From the NCBI GenBank assembly GCA_021397835.1, contig JAJFZO010000658.1, positions 1,371,501 to 1,435,500 of the forward strand: a stretch of 64,000 bases of DNA, written 5' to 3'. Both the position numbers and the translations under genes were made by a program. The notes under the pieces are model-generated. The model had not been told where the DNA came from and ran no database searches. It saw only the letters and a program-made list of their open reading frames with translations. This stretch comes from Moringa oleifera. Taxonomy: Eukaryota; Streptophyta; Magnoliopsida; Brassicales; Moringaceae. The stretch's first letter is position 1, and every line of letters starts with the position of its first letter. Positions 37,555-50,754 of this stretch are shown piece after piece.

Positions 37555-37830
37555 ATGGGCGAGTTTCATATTCCCACCGTTGACCTCTCACCGCTCTTTG
37601 TGGAAGGTGATGATGATGGAAGGAAGAAGGCCGGGGAAGTGATTACAAAAGTCTGCCTTCGAACTTCCTGAAGGAGAATAACAATGACAGGAGCTGGGAT
37701 TTCGTGGCAGCAAAGCATCACTTCCCAGCAACTGAGACTGAGAAATGAAGTTTCAATCTTGCTGCTTCCGATTGTGAGGTTGTCAAATATGAGCCTTCGA
37801 CGAATGAGACAATAAAACCAATGATCTAGC
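37555..37830 (+). pseudogene. 2-oxoglutarate-dependent dioxygenase fragment, unit A
   Basis: It starts ATG and reads MGEFHIPTVDLSPLFVEGDDDGRKKA, the N-terminus of a plant 2OG-Fe(II) dioxygenase (DIOX_N domain). About 115 bases present in unit B are then missing, and the sequence resumes at SNFLKE and RSWDFVAAKHHFPATETE-like codons in a shifted frame. No Fe-binding HxD...H region remains. It is a dead gene fragment. Confidence 0.75.
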
Positions 37831-37929
37831 AGATCGGAAAATTAGGTCTGATAGCTAGCTTCTTACAACTGTGGCAGAGCTGGCAAATAAGGCAGGTCTG
37901 CTCCTGCAGATCAGGCAGACTGGCTCCTG

Positions 37930-38196
37930 TTGAGTATAACCAGTTTGAATATGTGTGGAGGTAAATTTATATGAAAGGCTAGCTATTTATCTGAAAGAAT
38001 ATATATATATATATATATATGTGAAAAGTATATATTGATTTTGAAAGATATATATCTTAAGATTCTCACATATTTATTTTTAACCTTGTCCTCTGTTACA
38101 TAAACGAATTCTTACCCATGTAAATAACATATTAAACAACACATTAGAGAGACTGGGCTAGAGTACTAGGGCTCTACTATATAAAGGGTATCTTAA
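37930..38196. other. Junction segment between the two duplicated units
   Basis: These 267 bases match neither unit nor either outer flank. They start TGTTGAGTATAACC, contain a (TA)n run and end near CTATATAAAGGG. A TG start and an internal TATA-like motif would fit a piece of a retrotransposon LTR, but no matching second end, primer-binding site or target duplication is visible. Confidence 0.5.
37999..38021. repeat. (TA)n microsatellite in the junction segment
   Basis: About eleven AT/TA dinucleotides between the two duplication units. Confidence 0.9.
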
Positions 38197-38524
38197 GATC
38201 ATCATCATCTTCCTCATCCAGGTCATGATCATCAGGAGGATTATCATGATCATGATCATGATCATGGCCATGTCCAGTCAGCGTGTCCTTTATCTTCTTC
38301 GCCTTTGCTTTCACTTTCTTTAAAGCGTTGGCGGTTTTCTTCTCACATTGATGCTCCTCTTCCCCTTCCACTGAAAAACAAACAATAAATTCACTTCAGC
38401 AACGAAAACAGAGAGCAGAAAAACTTTACACTAACCCGAGTTTCTCACCTCGGTGGTGCCCAACAACGTCGGGGTCTTGCAATTGCTCCACGTCGTGGCG
38501 AGGATGTACCGCTTGGGTTTGCAT
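38177..38524 (-). pseudogene. Truncated LTI65 5' end, unit B
   Basis: Exon 1 (38449-38524) and its donor match the intact gene. Exon 2 starts at 38370 and keeps the basic and His/Asp-rich blocks. It stops matching at the duplication edge (about 38197) and runs into junction DNA, ending LKIPFI and TAG at 38177. The spliced frame is still open for about 89 codons, so a short chimeric peptide could be made. All family C-terminal domains are missing. Upstream ABREs are kept, but the TATA box has changed from TTTATAAA to TTTACAAA (38630-38637). Confidence 0.85.
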
Positions 38525-38694
38525 CACGAAAAATCGTGAATACTCGCACGGAAAAGAACCTGTTCGAACAGTGTTTTTGGACTTATTTTAAACAACAGAG
38601 ACGCAGAGGGGATGACAACTTCATCGGAGTTTACAAAGACGGGGATGACCCGGTCATCACCAGCTTTGCATGGCGGTGACGCCGTAGATTCACG

Positions 38695-38758
38695 CCACGT
38701 GGGTGTAGATGACACGTCTCCGTCATCAGACACGTACATGCCCGCTTGTGTACGTGGC
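38695..38758 (-). promoter_or_regulatory. ABRE pair upstream of the truncated LTI65 / intact SHOC1
   Basis: CCACGTGG (38695-38702) and TACGTGGC (38751-38758) are kept from unit A. Here they lie about 540-600 bases upstream of the intact SHOC1 start. Confidence 0.6.
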
Positions 38759-39295
38759 TGTAGCCCCGAGTTTTATGTGATGCGGATAATCTTTAACTTG
38801 AAACACGTAGAAATAACTTCCCTCGCTTACTTAGCGTGACTGCGTTGGGGTGGCTCTTTGGTGTGGAATGGAACACGGATGCTCTCGGTATAGCCAATGG
38901 CATGTCACGTCAGCTCGGGATCAGCCGCTTCATGATGCTTGGATGCCCACCACTGATTGGATCGGGGCAGCTAATTTTACAACTTTGTTGGCATGAGGAG
39001 TTTTTGATTGGATTAAATTACGTATCTAAGCTGATGCTTAGATTTTGGATGGGCCTCGTCACCAGGACAAGACAGTATGGGTCGATGTAGCACCGAAGCT
39101 AAAGAAGAAGCGTGCACGCGCGCGACAACTTGTATAAATTCAAATCCAGGCGCCAACTTCAAATTCATTAGCTCTAAGCCAGTTCGTTGCCCCTGGATTG
39201 TCCCTTGAGTGCTTCTCTTCACACCTCCTCCTCTTCTAGCTGCTCTGGAGTCTGATCCGAGGGATTGTTCACCAATTTTTCCTGACGAGAAGAAA

Positions 39296-42200
39296 ATGCG
39301 GACTCGATTTCTGAACACGGATTATTTCACTTCTTCCCCAGTGGAAACCCTAAGTTTCCTCAGTCTCCCAGTCGCCAACATCGTTGCTTCGCGTCAATTC
39401 AGCTTTAACAAAGATGATCTTCTTCGTTTCGAATCTGTTCCCGAACTCCTTCTCGAAATCGAGAGGCTACCTATCGATGCCGCTCTGTGGAAGTTCTCAT
39501 CTGATGTAATTCCTGGTATAGTTGAGGCTGAATATGAAGATTTTGAGGTTAATTGGTCTCCAAATGGAAACGGTTTCTTTGACGAGCAAAGGAGCTTTAG
39601 CTCAGGAGGTATTGATAACAGGTTCTCTGAGGTAACAAACTGAGTTTATATTTGACATTCCTTTTTGTTTGGGTTGATTTACTGTTAAATTTTCTCAATC
39701 AGGTAATTTCAAAATCATGATGAGTTATTGATTGGATATTAATTTTATTCATAGGTCTAGAAGCAAGAGGGATTTGAGTTTTGGTTTTGAATTCAGTGCT
39801 TTTGTTGATTAACATGTTCTTCTTTTCTTTTCGTTTCTTTCTTTTTTTGGTCTCTGATGTGATACTGAAGGAGTTCCTGAAGTAAGATTTTGAGTATATG
39901 AAGTAGTGAGATTGTTATCAGCATTCGAAAGAAGGTTCAGATGAATGCTGATTCATTTTTATGTATTTATATACTTATAGAGTTTATTGTTCTCTTAAAT
40001 CTTAGGATATAATGTGAAGATGCTTGGTGGCTTTTTTAAGTGTAGAATTCTCAGTTTGGAATATCTTTTTTTTCCTAACATAAATTCATACTGGAAAATC
40101 TTGCTCAGGTTTCATTTATGAAAGTGTTGAAAAATTAAGGCAGGAAAAGTGAAATTCTCATACTAATGCTGTCCTTCATTCATTCTTTCTTTTTTTTAGC
40201 TTGTTATTTTTTATTTTTTATTTAAATTTGTGGCCAAGACTTAAATGAACTGATTTTCATTATGCCTGTGGCTCCCATCACATGTGTTTGGTTTCTTTGA
40301 TTTGCAGAAAGAAGCTGAGGTTCTTTATAATGAAAAAGAAGTGGACAGTAAAAGAGCTCTTATATCTGAAAGTAGGGAGGTTCAATTTCCAAAAGTATGG
40401 CAATGGTTTGTCTACCTGAGATTAACTTTGTTTCTTTGTAGTTTGGTGATCTTAGGATCTCCCTCGAGTTTGATTATTACTGCAGCAGGTTAACGAGATT
40501 GCTGTTGTTGATAAGGATATGCAAAGGTTTCATGTAATCCAATTTGAGACACCAGAGCTGGATATTCTCTTGGTACAAAAATTACCTACTTAATTTTAGC
40601 CTTTTGAACATTTTCGCTTATATGATATGTTCTTGGTCTGCTCCACAGAAAAATACTTCCTTTTTCGAGGGAGAGGAGATTCAAATTTTCCATGAAGTTC
40701 CAGAGATTGAAAATGATCTGGTATCTTATAGATCTTAAGTCTTTGTATACCATGTCAGCATTCAGTTCAACTCCATTTTCTTTGTCTCTTTCCCTTCCTA
40801 CATAGTCAATGCAGTCTAATTAACGGTGTGAATTTTTTATCAGTGAAATATAAATCTCTTAACTGATAATATCAGTCATCTTGTATGTTTTCAGTGATAG
40901 GAAGAATTGTAAAACTCGCATGTCAATTAGTGTAACTCAAGATTTATTGTGTGTATCAATGGTTCTTACTGTTGTAATGCAGATAAAAGATCAATAAATA
41001 GCATTGAATATTTCATTCTTTTCCCCTTAATCTCTGTCTGCTTTTGATAATTTCTCAAGGATTTAATGTTATCTAACAAGGTAGATTATGGTATTCTTTC
41101 ACACTATCTGCTAATCTCTATGTTGATCAAGACTTGTGAATCTTAAGCAGCATTGATCTCTGATTTTTGTCTGGCACTGCAAATAATTGACAGAAGTAAC
41201 TAGGAGTAAAATTCACATTTTTGTAGTATATTTCTCTTATGCAAGTCCCTATTAAGAGGGAAAGCGTAGTTTATACATCATGTTATTCTTGTTTACTTGT
41301 AATTACCTTGGAAATATTCATGGATGTATATTTTTGGGATTAACTAATAATATTTTTTTATTAAACTAATAAGCTTCAATTTATGGCTTTAATGAATCAC
41401 ATCATGACTAGTTGTGATACTCATCTAGTTATGATTAACTTATTGCCTTTATAAGTTGTGGTCAGCTATATGATAGTTCTTTTGGTCGCCAAAATCATAA
41501 ATTATGTGGGTTTTCTATAGTAAGTAAAATCTCTCTTGCAGGGTACGGTCAAGGCTGAGGTTATAATGCAGTATCCTAATGAGGTTCATGGAGCAATTTA
41601 TTCTGTTGATTGTGTTTCTTCAGAGTATTCCACAGAGCAGAACACATCCTTGGTAGAAACTGATGGCTATTATCAGGATCAAATGCCCTTACAACATGGT
41701 GGATTTCCCCGTCTAGAAGTGGGTGAGATAAGTCTAACACTGTGGACAAGTAGGTCTGTGGACCATGAACTTCTTTCACTTCTTGAAAATATCAAACCCC
41801 AAAACTGGAACAAGAAAGATTATCTACTCATTAACAGAAACGAACTTCTGGGCTCTATGGATTATGATATCTTCGAGTTCCTTTCTGATGATTGTCAATC
41901 AAAGCTCTCCCTTGATTCTCAACTGGCACAGCTGGACATGTTTGTAGAAACAGATATCATAAACATGGTGAAGATGTCACAGATTGCAGGAATCTCCTCG
42001 TTCTATCAAGAAAAATCAGATGTTGATTATTCTTCGTCAATGGGTCAAGTCATATTTGAAGAATTTCAGATTTTTGAATTGGACATATCTCAAAATTTTG
42101 AACAGTTCATTTGCCTGCAAATAACTGAGGAACCAGAAACATGTGACTGGATGTTCAGGGACGGCATGAACTTCAAGAATTTCAATGAATTGATTGTCAG

Positions 42201-45200
42201 TCATGAACTAGTCCTGGGAGATGATGTATTCAAATCCTTACCTATTCCTGTTCTCTCTCATCATGAAAAGATAAAGCCACTATATGCCATTATTGAGGAA
42301 ATACTATTTGAGCAAACACCTCAGCCCTTATCTGCATCTGATGGGATCTACTTGGATTGGCATCTTTTAGAGGAAGATAAATGCAACCATAAAATCTATT
42401 CTTCCTATCCAAGTATGTTCAAGGACATAGTTCCGCACAACATTGATTTTGATTGGGAACCTCTTGATTATGCGAAGTTGGTGTTTGACTTCATTTTCCG
42501 TGATGATGCTCTGAAGGGGTCAGACACAGAAGGGTATATAGAATCACCATGTGTGCATTCTGATGGTGTTTCTATGCACGACTGTCATTTCATTAGAGTT
42601 ACTTCGGGTCATGTATTAGACAGAGGACAACAACCAGACCCAGGAAATGAAGAGCCATCAGCTGAAATAAATGCTGAGAGGACCTCATTATTATTCAAAT
42701 CTATGTCAACATTCAATGATCTGGATTTTTTCTTGAATCCTAGGGAAGCTGTTGTTGGACGAGAGACTGGATTTGTAACTGAAGCATCCGATGCTAAAGC
42801 AGAATATCCTGAGGTTCCATCCAGCACTTCAAAAGCATCAGTCTTGTCATGTGATAGACAATTAAAGCAGTGGGACATCATTTTTCATAATGTCAAGTTG
42901 TCTGATGGAATGGTTGCTCTCATTGATAACTTCAAAAGGAGATATCTAGCCATCTTGCAAGATGAGACAGATCTGAGTTTATTTTTACCACCAGATGATT
43001 TTAAATTGCTCAGCCTTCCAATTGATAAGCTGATGGATTGCATCAAGAAAAAGTTTGTACGCAGATCAAATTCTTGTGCAGAAGAAAACATGATGACATT
43101 TGTTACATTATGTGTCATAAAACAAATGGCATGGTACATGTGTTTTTATGGAATTCATATAACTTATCTATATCTAGAGAAGTTATGTCAAAGCCTAGAT
43201 TCCTTGAAATCCAGATTGGGCTTCCTCTACTCATTGATAGAAGGTGCATATGGGGTGGTTGACAAAGAAATAACCAGTTCACATCCTTCATTGGCTGTTG
43301 TCCAGCAAATTTTACAGTCGAAAACTAGCGAGAGTAGTCTCAAAGTATTGATTTCGGCAGATCAAGTTTTTTGGGGTTCATTGAAGAGGTTGTTGAGGTC
43401 CATGGGATTATCATGTAATGAGCTACATAGTTTTTACACCCGGGGAAATCAACAAGATGTCTGTGAAGTGACTGAGTTTACGAAGGCTAAAAGGGATGCC
43501 TTGTCGATTTCAGATTGCTTATTGGTGTCTCATGAGTAAGTTCTAACCTTGAAAACTGTAATATTTTTGTGGAATCCCCCCCAATGGTAGTCAATGTCTT
43601 TCATCTGCTTAAAGCGATTTATCAACAATTCAGTTTTACTGGCATTACAAGATTTAAATATATTTGATATTCATGTAAATCATGGGTTTGGCTAGAGCAG
43701 CATACATTGTACCTAATATTGATGTGAAAGATGGATTAAGTTCAAAGCTGCTTACTTTTGTTATTTCTTTAGTTATTGTTGAAGGTCTTGCTTGTTGTGT
43801 CTGGAAAATGATATAAGTTTCCAAGCTAACCACTTTGTTAGTCATTGTGAGTTCATATTGCAGTTAATTAACTAATGTTAGATGCACTGGGAAGTTATAC
43901 GACCGAAGGAGGTCATGTAATCACTTAATATCTGTGAAAATTTGTGCTTGTCTGTAGAGATGGATGGACGTTAACTCTACCTGTAGGCTGTTAGTGTGTT
44001 CTCATGATGCTTAGAAAATCTCCGTCAATGTGATGGGATTTGATGAGAGTTTATGACTAAGTACTTAAGCTTAGCTCACTGCTTCTTGATGATGAATGAA
44101 AGGGATTAGTCATACATGGATGTAGGAGTTACATTTGTGTTAAGGCCACTTCTTATCGAATGCAAAACATATGAGGTTGTTAGTAATAGCAAATTTAAAA
44201 TCAAACAAGATCTTAGAAAACGCTTTACATATTTTCATATGATGAGGGTGATTGCATCTTAAGTTTAAGAATCTTTTGCTATCTGCTAATCTTGATTTAC
44301 AATGTATTTTGCCCACAGTGTAGATTTATAAGACAATTGCTTGTTATGTATCTGGTTTGTCAGTCCTTCGAAGTCTAGTTTGCAAGTCAATATAGGTAAA
44401 CATGAAACTCAAATGGGGTGGAACAACCAATCAAAACTTGATTAGAATTCTTGTCTGGGCTGATCAAGCTTTTCATGCATATTGGATCATGGAAAATTCC
44501 TTGTAATACTTGAAGGCATTATGAGCTGCTTTGTCTGTTCTGCAGTCATTGTTGATAAGTTTAATCCTTGTTTCAACATATTTGTTCAAAAGTACATTTT
44601 AAGCTCTACTTTATGTGAAAGATTTAACTTAATTAGCATTTTCTTTCTTCTCAAGGCAACTTTCTGCATCCTTTCCATTTGACAAATTCCGCCTTATTCT
44701 GGAATATGGGGGTTCATATGGCTCATCAAGAATTTCCTCCCCTTCCCGAAACTTTTCTAGCTTGCCTCATCTTCATTTGATAAAGGTGGAACTGGATAAC
44801 TCAAGTGCTTCCACTGCACTCTGCGAAGGTGCTGGTATGCCCCAAAGAATGAAAATGAGTATGGTTAGTAACCATTCTTGCTCTAGCAATTTGCAACTGT
44901 TAATCTATTTATTGATTACACTGCAAGCATGGCTGTACAATAGACTCAGAATAGTCAGTATCTATCTATTCATTTTTATTCATCCAGATATGTTCATGTT
45001 GCAGATATCTGGTTACAAGTTCTATGACATTGGAGAAATACATAGTATTTAAAATTATATAATAATATTTCAAGTGGTTTTTGTTAAATAACTTGCATCT
45101 AGTTTTGGCATTCCAGCCTATATGTGGTTGCTCTCAACTAAAAGACTTTTGAATTTAACTGCAGATAAAAGTTGAAATACGCTTTTCCATTAAATATAGG

Positions 45201-48200
45201 AAGCAAAAGACAAACTGAATGAAGAATTTGGTGCAAGAAGTTTGGTACTATATGGCACCTGTTGCCTTGAATTGATACTGTTTGATCACAAGAACTTGAT
45301 AAACAAAAGTTGTGTTGTCTGATTTCAGGTAAAAATGGGGTAAAAAAGGGGACACTTTTAGAACCTAGTTCAGAAAATTCTTTTCGCACGTTGTAGAACC
45401 ATATTTGTTTTTATTCCTGTAAAACTTTGATGGAATAGCAAGTCATTTGGTCTTCATTGTATGCAACAAATAAGCAAACTACCAACTTTGTCACTAAGAT
45501 TGGAAGTGCTTCTCTTTCCTTCCCTCTGCAACTTTCTCTTTATCTATTTGTCTGTCTATCTCTCTCTCTCTCTCTATCTAAGGATTTCTATGCATTAAAT
45601 TTCAACTTGGGAAAAAACTGTTCTAGAACTGTTGGAAATAAGCAAAATGCCTGTAATATCATATTTATTCTCACTTCCATTACTATTGTCAGCTGACTTG
45701 GGGATTTTCACTGATCCAGTTTTCCTTGGATTTAGTTGCCTCTCTCTATTGTTGTGAATTCTTTGCTCATAATAACAGTGGATATTGTTGGAAATCTTGT
45801 TTCATTATTGTCAATTTTGAAAGTACATGCCGACACATACAACTACATCAATTGTAGGTAAAAGAGTCTAATTCAGTGAAGGCCCTGGATGAGATTATGC
45901 ATGATCAAGGGCTGGAGGACTTGCTAAATTTTGTACCTATTGAAGACAAAAGTAACACGAGATGTCGGGGAGCTGCAGGAATAGAAGCTTCCTGTATTCC
46001 TTTGCAATCTGCAATGGAACCTAAGCTAATTCAGCAGAGCGTTGCGTCTCCATCCAATACCGTGGTTATTGTGAACACTCAAAATTTCATTAAGGAAATG
46101 ATAATATCCAGGAGAAGTACATACCAAAAAATTCTTGCATTGGAGAAAGAAGGACTACAAGTTGTAGAACGTGACTCCGATCTGCCTGTGGATCTAGTGC
46201 TCAGTTCTGCAATTGGTGTTGTCTGGTATGATTGTAGAAACATTGGAGAGAAAGCAAGTGCCTTGGTTGAAGCTTCTTCTCGCTCACTTTTGTGCATTGA
46301 GAATATTGCAACGACTACCTTGACATTGCTGAGTTTTACTTTCAGTTGCTGCATTCTGGTAATCTCCGTTCTAATATTAGTTAGACTTAGCAATTGAAGT
46401 TTTATTTCCGAAATAATTTATAGGGAAGTAATTGGAGAAAAAGAGCATTTCTTTTTTCTTATGAGGTTCTTGGATGCCTTGAAGCAGTGGCCCTTTAGCC
46501 TTGAGAAACAAGAAAATTCTTGTTGATTATACTGATATGCATATGCGTGACTAGGGTTTATTATTGAAGCACTTCACAATTGGTCCTACATTTAATGAAA
46601 TCAGCTTTTTTTTATAAATATATTATATGTCTCGATTATTTTCTGTAAGCAATCTGAAAATGGTATTTGGGCAGATATGGAGATGTGGAAAGGTATCACA
46701 CAGAAGTAATTGCTTTAGAAAAGAGTCAAATTCCTTGATGTTCTTTTTCCTGAGCAAATGTTGTTACATGCTCAGCATGAAAAACTGATCTATATAATTG
46801 TGGGGGTTTGCATCTGTCCTTTGGCTTGCAAGAACTCAAGCCATGTAGTAGAAATTTTGTTGTTTTTATTTGCATGGCAAGACCACTGTTTAGAATGGAT
46901 GGAAATGGGACATAATATGCTTAGCTTTTTTTACTGGTTTGTTTTCCACATAGGAACCTCTCAACTTTATTTATCTTTGTGCAATATTTTTCTTTCTTGC
47001 AGGTGTTTGAGGGGGAATCCACTTTCCTTTCTACAGTAATGGAATCTTCTGATGAACTATATGCAGCAGCAGCTAACCTAGGAATTGATTTGCAGCTCTT
47101 TTGCTCCTATTCGGCTGACTTAACTGATGAAATTATATTGGGCTGCATCGAATATGCTGCTAAATTGACCAGAGGCCTATATCCCAAAATGCCTGAGTCA
47201 GAAACTTATGCAGAATCATTTCTTACCAAATTTCCTTCACTTAATCCACTGACAGCTCATGCAATACTGTCTTCAGGAGAAGTGCTCAATCAATACTTGG
47301 AGTTGCCACATGAGCAAAGGATCCATGCAGTGCAAAAATATTATGTTCCAGATGGAAGTATTACTCTATTTAGTGCTTCGTGCAGATATGGAGAGCGAGA
47401 AGACTCAAAGTCTATAATGACAGAGTGTTCCTCTTCAGTGTCTTCTGGTCCTGACTCTGATCAGTGCCATTTTAATGTTGATTGTGAAAGAAAACGAAAA
47501 GCATACATTGGTAGCCCTCAAAAAATTGACAAAAATTCGGATAACTTTTTTCGTATGGAGCCATTGAATCAATTCAAAAATGGCACCCTGAATCTTGAGA
47601 TATTGGATGACCGAAAGCCCTATTCATTTTTAGATGACATGTATGGAGAGAAATTGGGCTTTGATCTTGCTATAAAGAATAATACTACTTCCACATTTTC
47701 TGGAGCATATGCTTGTCAGATCTACGAAGGTCCTCAGGTACCAAATGAAAGACAAAAGCAGGATATCACCTCGAAAGATAAATTCATGGGCCAAAATCAG
47801 GGAGGAGAAATGGCCAGCAAGGACAGCTTCCCCTGGCGGAACATCAACATCTCCGAGAACCTGCAGGAGGACTTTACAGGTGAAATTGTTGACCTCACAG
47901 GTAGTCCCTTATCAGGGGAAGACATTTCTGCAGCTGCTAATTCTATGGATTTCTCATTTTTGGGGCTTGAGATGGACGAATATTGTACAAGGAAGTCTAA
48001 GATTGCTAGGAGACTGTCCTTTGGTAGAAGCAGTCACCCTAATTTTCCATCAGCTGCTGAAATCAACACTTCTCCAGATATGTTGAGGTCTGTAAAACAT
48101 CCAAGACAAAATTTCCGAAGAATTAATGATAATCCAGATACACATGGTAACAATGAAAGGTTGCCTTTATCACACCAGAAAAGCCTCTTACAGGTTTTAA

Positions 48201-48800
48201 AGCAGAGATCTGGAGGTTCTCAAGGATTATCTTTCAAAGAAGAGATATCATATTGCAGTGGAACACCACTCTCAAACGCCATCCATTCAGCCAATCCACA
48301 ATTGTGTTCACCCTGGACAATTCATTTTCTTAACAGAATCAGAGAAAAAAGCAGATTGCGGCAGCAGTCTCTTCCTCCTGATGTCTCTGCCCCTTGTTTT
48401 GTGGCTTCAGGAAATGTGTCAAAAGTTACAAAAAGAAAAAGTCCTTCTATACTAGAATATTTCAAGTATCAAGGCTGCAGCCCCCCTAGTAAAATACTGG
48501 AGAGAAAGAAGAAGAAACAATGCATACAATCATCCAACTCCTCGAAGAAAGGCAGAACTTCGGCCTCCCTTCTTTCATCATGTACACCAATTGATAAGAA
48601 AGCAAGACAGGTGTGTAAAATTGCTCTTTCTTATCATTTAAAATGCTTTTACGGATCTCATATGCATGTCTGTTTCATTTATATTTTCTCGTATCTCCCT
48701 ATAGACCCTATCTTTTACAATGGATGGAAATGAAAGGCAAACAAAGCTGGTCTGGAGTGATGGAAGTGCTCATGGTCTGAACAAAAGATGTTGGAGTTGA
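39296..48800 (+). CDS. SHOC1: SHOC1, XPF-like meiotic crossover protein (intact copy)
   Basis: Nine exons: 39296-39631, 40308-40394, 40489-40572, 40649-40720, 41542-43535, 44656-44863, 45858-46358, 47003-48610 and 48705-48800. All junctions keep frame and give 1661 aa, close to the roughly 1600 aa of Arabidopsis SHOC1. Family landmarks are MRTRFLNTDYF at the start, FETPELDILL, IKQMAWYMCFYGIH, EMIISRRSTYQK with QVVERDSDLPVDL (exon 7, the degenerate XPF-nuclease-like part), VFEGESTFLSTVMESSDELYAAA, an HhH-like FLTKFPSLNPLTAHAIL, KSPSILEYFKYQG, and QTKLVW near the end. SHOC1 (Zip2 homologue) works with PTD in the nucleus at meiotic prophase to stabilise recombination intermediates for class I, interference-sensitive crossovers. 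This is the only full copy here, since the unit A copy is deleted. Confidence 0.95.
45559..45576. repeat. (TC)n microsatellite in SHOC1 intron 6
   Basis: About nine TC dinucleotides within a T/C-rich stretch upstream of exon 7. Confidence 0.85.
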
Positions 48801-49786
48801 TAATTGGAATGGCAATGAGTTATGCAACCTGTATAAAACCAGGATCATTTTATTGAAGTTACAGGTTGCTTCTCAAACACTGTAAATACAACAATATCAT
48901 TATGTCTCAAGTCTTATCACCCTTGACCGAAAAAAAGTTATATTTCTTTCTTGGTCAGAATTAAGGGTCACCAGTCTTATCAAACTTGAACATTTTAGGC
49001 AGCTTAACCTGCCATGAATCCAGAATAATTGGTGCCAGCTCGCACTGGTGATGAACTCTGTTTGAAGTAAGCTTCTGAATTGGCTCCTATTGGTAAGCTT
49101 CAACTTCACACGTTCCTCCAATGGATGTTCTAGTTCTCCAAAAATGTTGACCTTTATATGGCCTCAAAGTGGTTAGGCATTGTATGAAAGGTTATTGGAA
49201 TAACTTTAGCATGTTTGGATCTTGAACTAACACACTTGATTGGGCATGCAATGCAGGGCATCTTTTCTGCATGTTTGTGCATGCATATTTAGGTGTATAA
49301 TTATGAGCAACCAAATACTGTGTCAAAAGATTTTGTATGATATCTAGCATGAAGTTGCTGCCTAGCAATCAGATGCAGTGTCAATAGAATTTTTCCTTTT
49401 TGATGATTTGATGAGATCATATGTGATTCAGTGCTAAGCAGCTATATATTTCGAGAATGTTTCCTGTAAGTAAAGCCTCTATATAAAGGCATGAATAAGG
49501 GGTCACAAATGCTTGGATGAGGTAAAAGTAGGTGTTAAGAATTCATTTTCAATTGAGCAAAATATCTGGATTTCTTTAGCTCTATTGGTTGAAACCTTCA
49601 TGATTTTTAGTGTTCCTAATTGCATAGAGAACCAACAGTGCAGAAGGAAAAAATGTTTTATTGATGCTCATGAAATAGTTTTCTACATTGGACATGAATT
49701 CGCACCTGGATTTGCAGCTTAAAGAAACCAGCTGCTTCTTCCAGAGCCTGATTTTCATATTCCCACATCCTACATTATCAGGAATG
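48801..49786. other. Convergent 3' intergenic region, unit B
   Basis: Nearly identical to 16731-17719. It follows the SHOC1 stop and precedes the 3' end of the NT-C2 gene fragment. No gene is recognised. Confidence 0.6.
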
Positions 49787-50754
49787 CTAGTTCTTCCTGC
49801 CATTTTTTAGGTTTTTTACAGTTATACAAGTTGTTGCCTTTCACCTTCTACCTCTGCAAATTTGAGGCTTATTTCTGAATATCTCTCTTGCATTTCTCTC
49901 AACTCAGTTTCCATCAATTTATTCCTCTCCTTCAAAATTTTGAGTTCATCAAGCAATTTGGCACTGCTACCTTCTGTGTTAGTACTGGAAGTGGAGACTT
50001 TTGGCTTTTGGTCTGACCTAGCTTCTCCCTTCCTGTGACAGACCAGATTAGAAAGAAATTAAAAAACAATTATCAGAAGTAACTTTGTCACCTAAAATAT
50101 TTAACCTTCTATTTTCTCTTAAAAGGTAGTGTTAGATGCAATGTCAGAGTAAGATGAGCCTAATTGTACGATCTTACCTTGCAAGTGGCATTATAGGAGG
50201 CACCCCAGTTTTTTTCTTGTTCTCCGTACAGGCAATGTTCTCTTCCTTCCTCTAGCTCACCTTTTAATTGGATCACCTGTTTTCTGAGTCTTTCTCTCTC
50301 CATTTCTTCTTCAATCAAGCTGGTTTTTAATTCATTATTGTAGAGACTGAGATTTTTAATTTCTGATTTCAAATTCCTGATCATGGTGCCATTTTCATCC
50401 TTCAAAGACCTAATAGCATTTAATTGCTCCTGCACTGTTTTTGCTTCCTTCTCTGCTGAAGCAAAATTTGTCTCCCAATCATCTCGTTCGTTGTTCCATC
50501 TCTGAATCATCTTCTCAGTTTCACCAGTTTCTGTCTTCATATGTTCTATTTGATCTCTTAGCTTTGCATTTTCTTCTGCCTGTTCAAGGAAGCCAATCCT
50601 CTCTTCTGTGAGCTTCTCTAACTCTGTCCTTAGCATTTGTATTTCCGTTAAGAAAGTCTCGTGCTTTTCTTCCCCACCCTCTCGTGCATATTCAAGTTCA
50701 TCAGACTTATTCTTCAGTTCCAATGACATTTGCTCCAGGTTTTTGGTCTTCAAT
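49787..50754 (-). pseudogene. NT-C2/coiled-coil gene, 3' fragment, unit B
   Basis: The last exon (49787-50032) and the 3' part of the large exon (to about 50754) match unit A. Sequence identity ends abruptly at CTTCAAT (50754, equal to 18690 in unit A) and passes into spacer DNA equal to about 25500. The NT-C2 domain, linker and most of the rod are gone. Two further lesions break the rest: a 2-base loss in the big exon (CTCTGTAGC in A, CTCTAGC here, near 50253) and a 1-base loss in the last exon. No functional product is expected. Confidence 0.92.

Larger units (their letters stand above)
13745..37929 (+). repeat. Segmental duplication, unit A
   Basis: First copy of a direct tandem duplication of about 24 kb. 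Matching landmarks in unit B, in the same order and orientation, are LTI65 exons 1-2, SHOC1, the 3' end of the NT-C2 gene, the AT-rich spacer, CYP81, and the CYP98A and dioxygenase pseudogenes. The left limit lies inside LTI65 exon 2. The right limit is the CAGACTGGCTCCT near 37929, beyond which the units differ. Unit A lacks about 7.3 kb of SHOC1 that unit B keeps. Confidence 0.92.
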
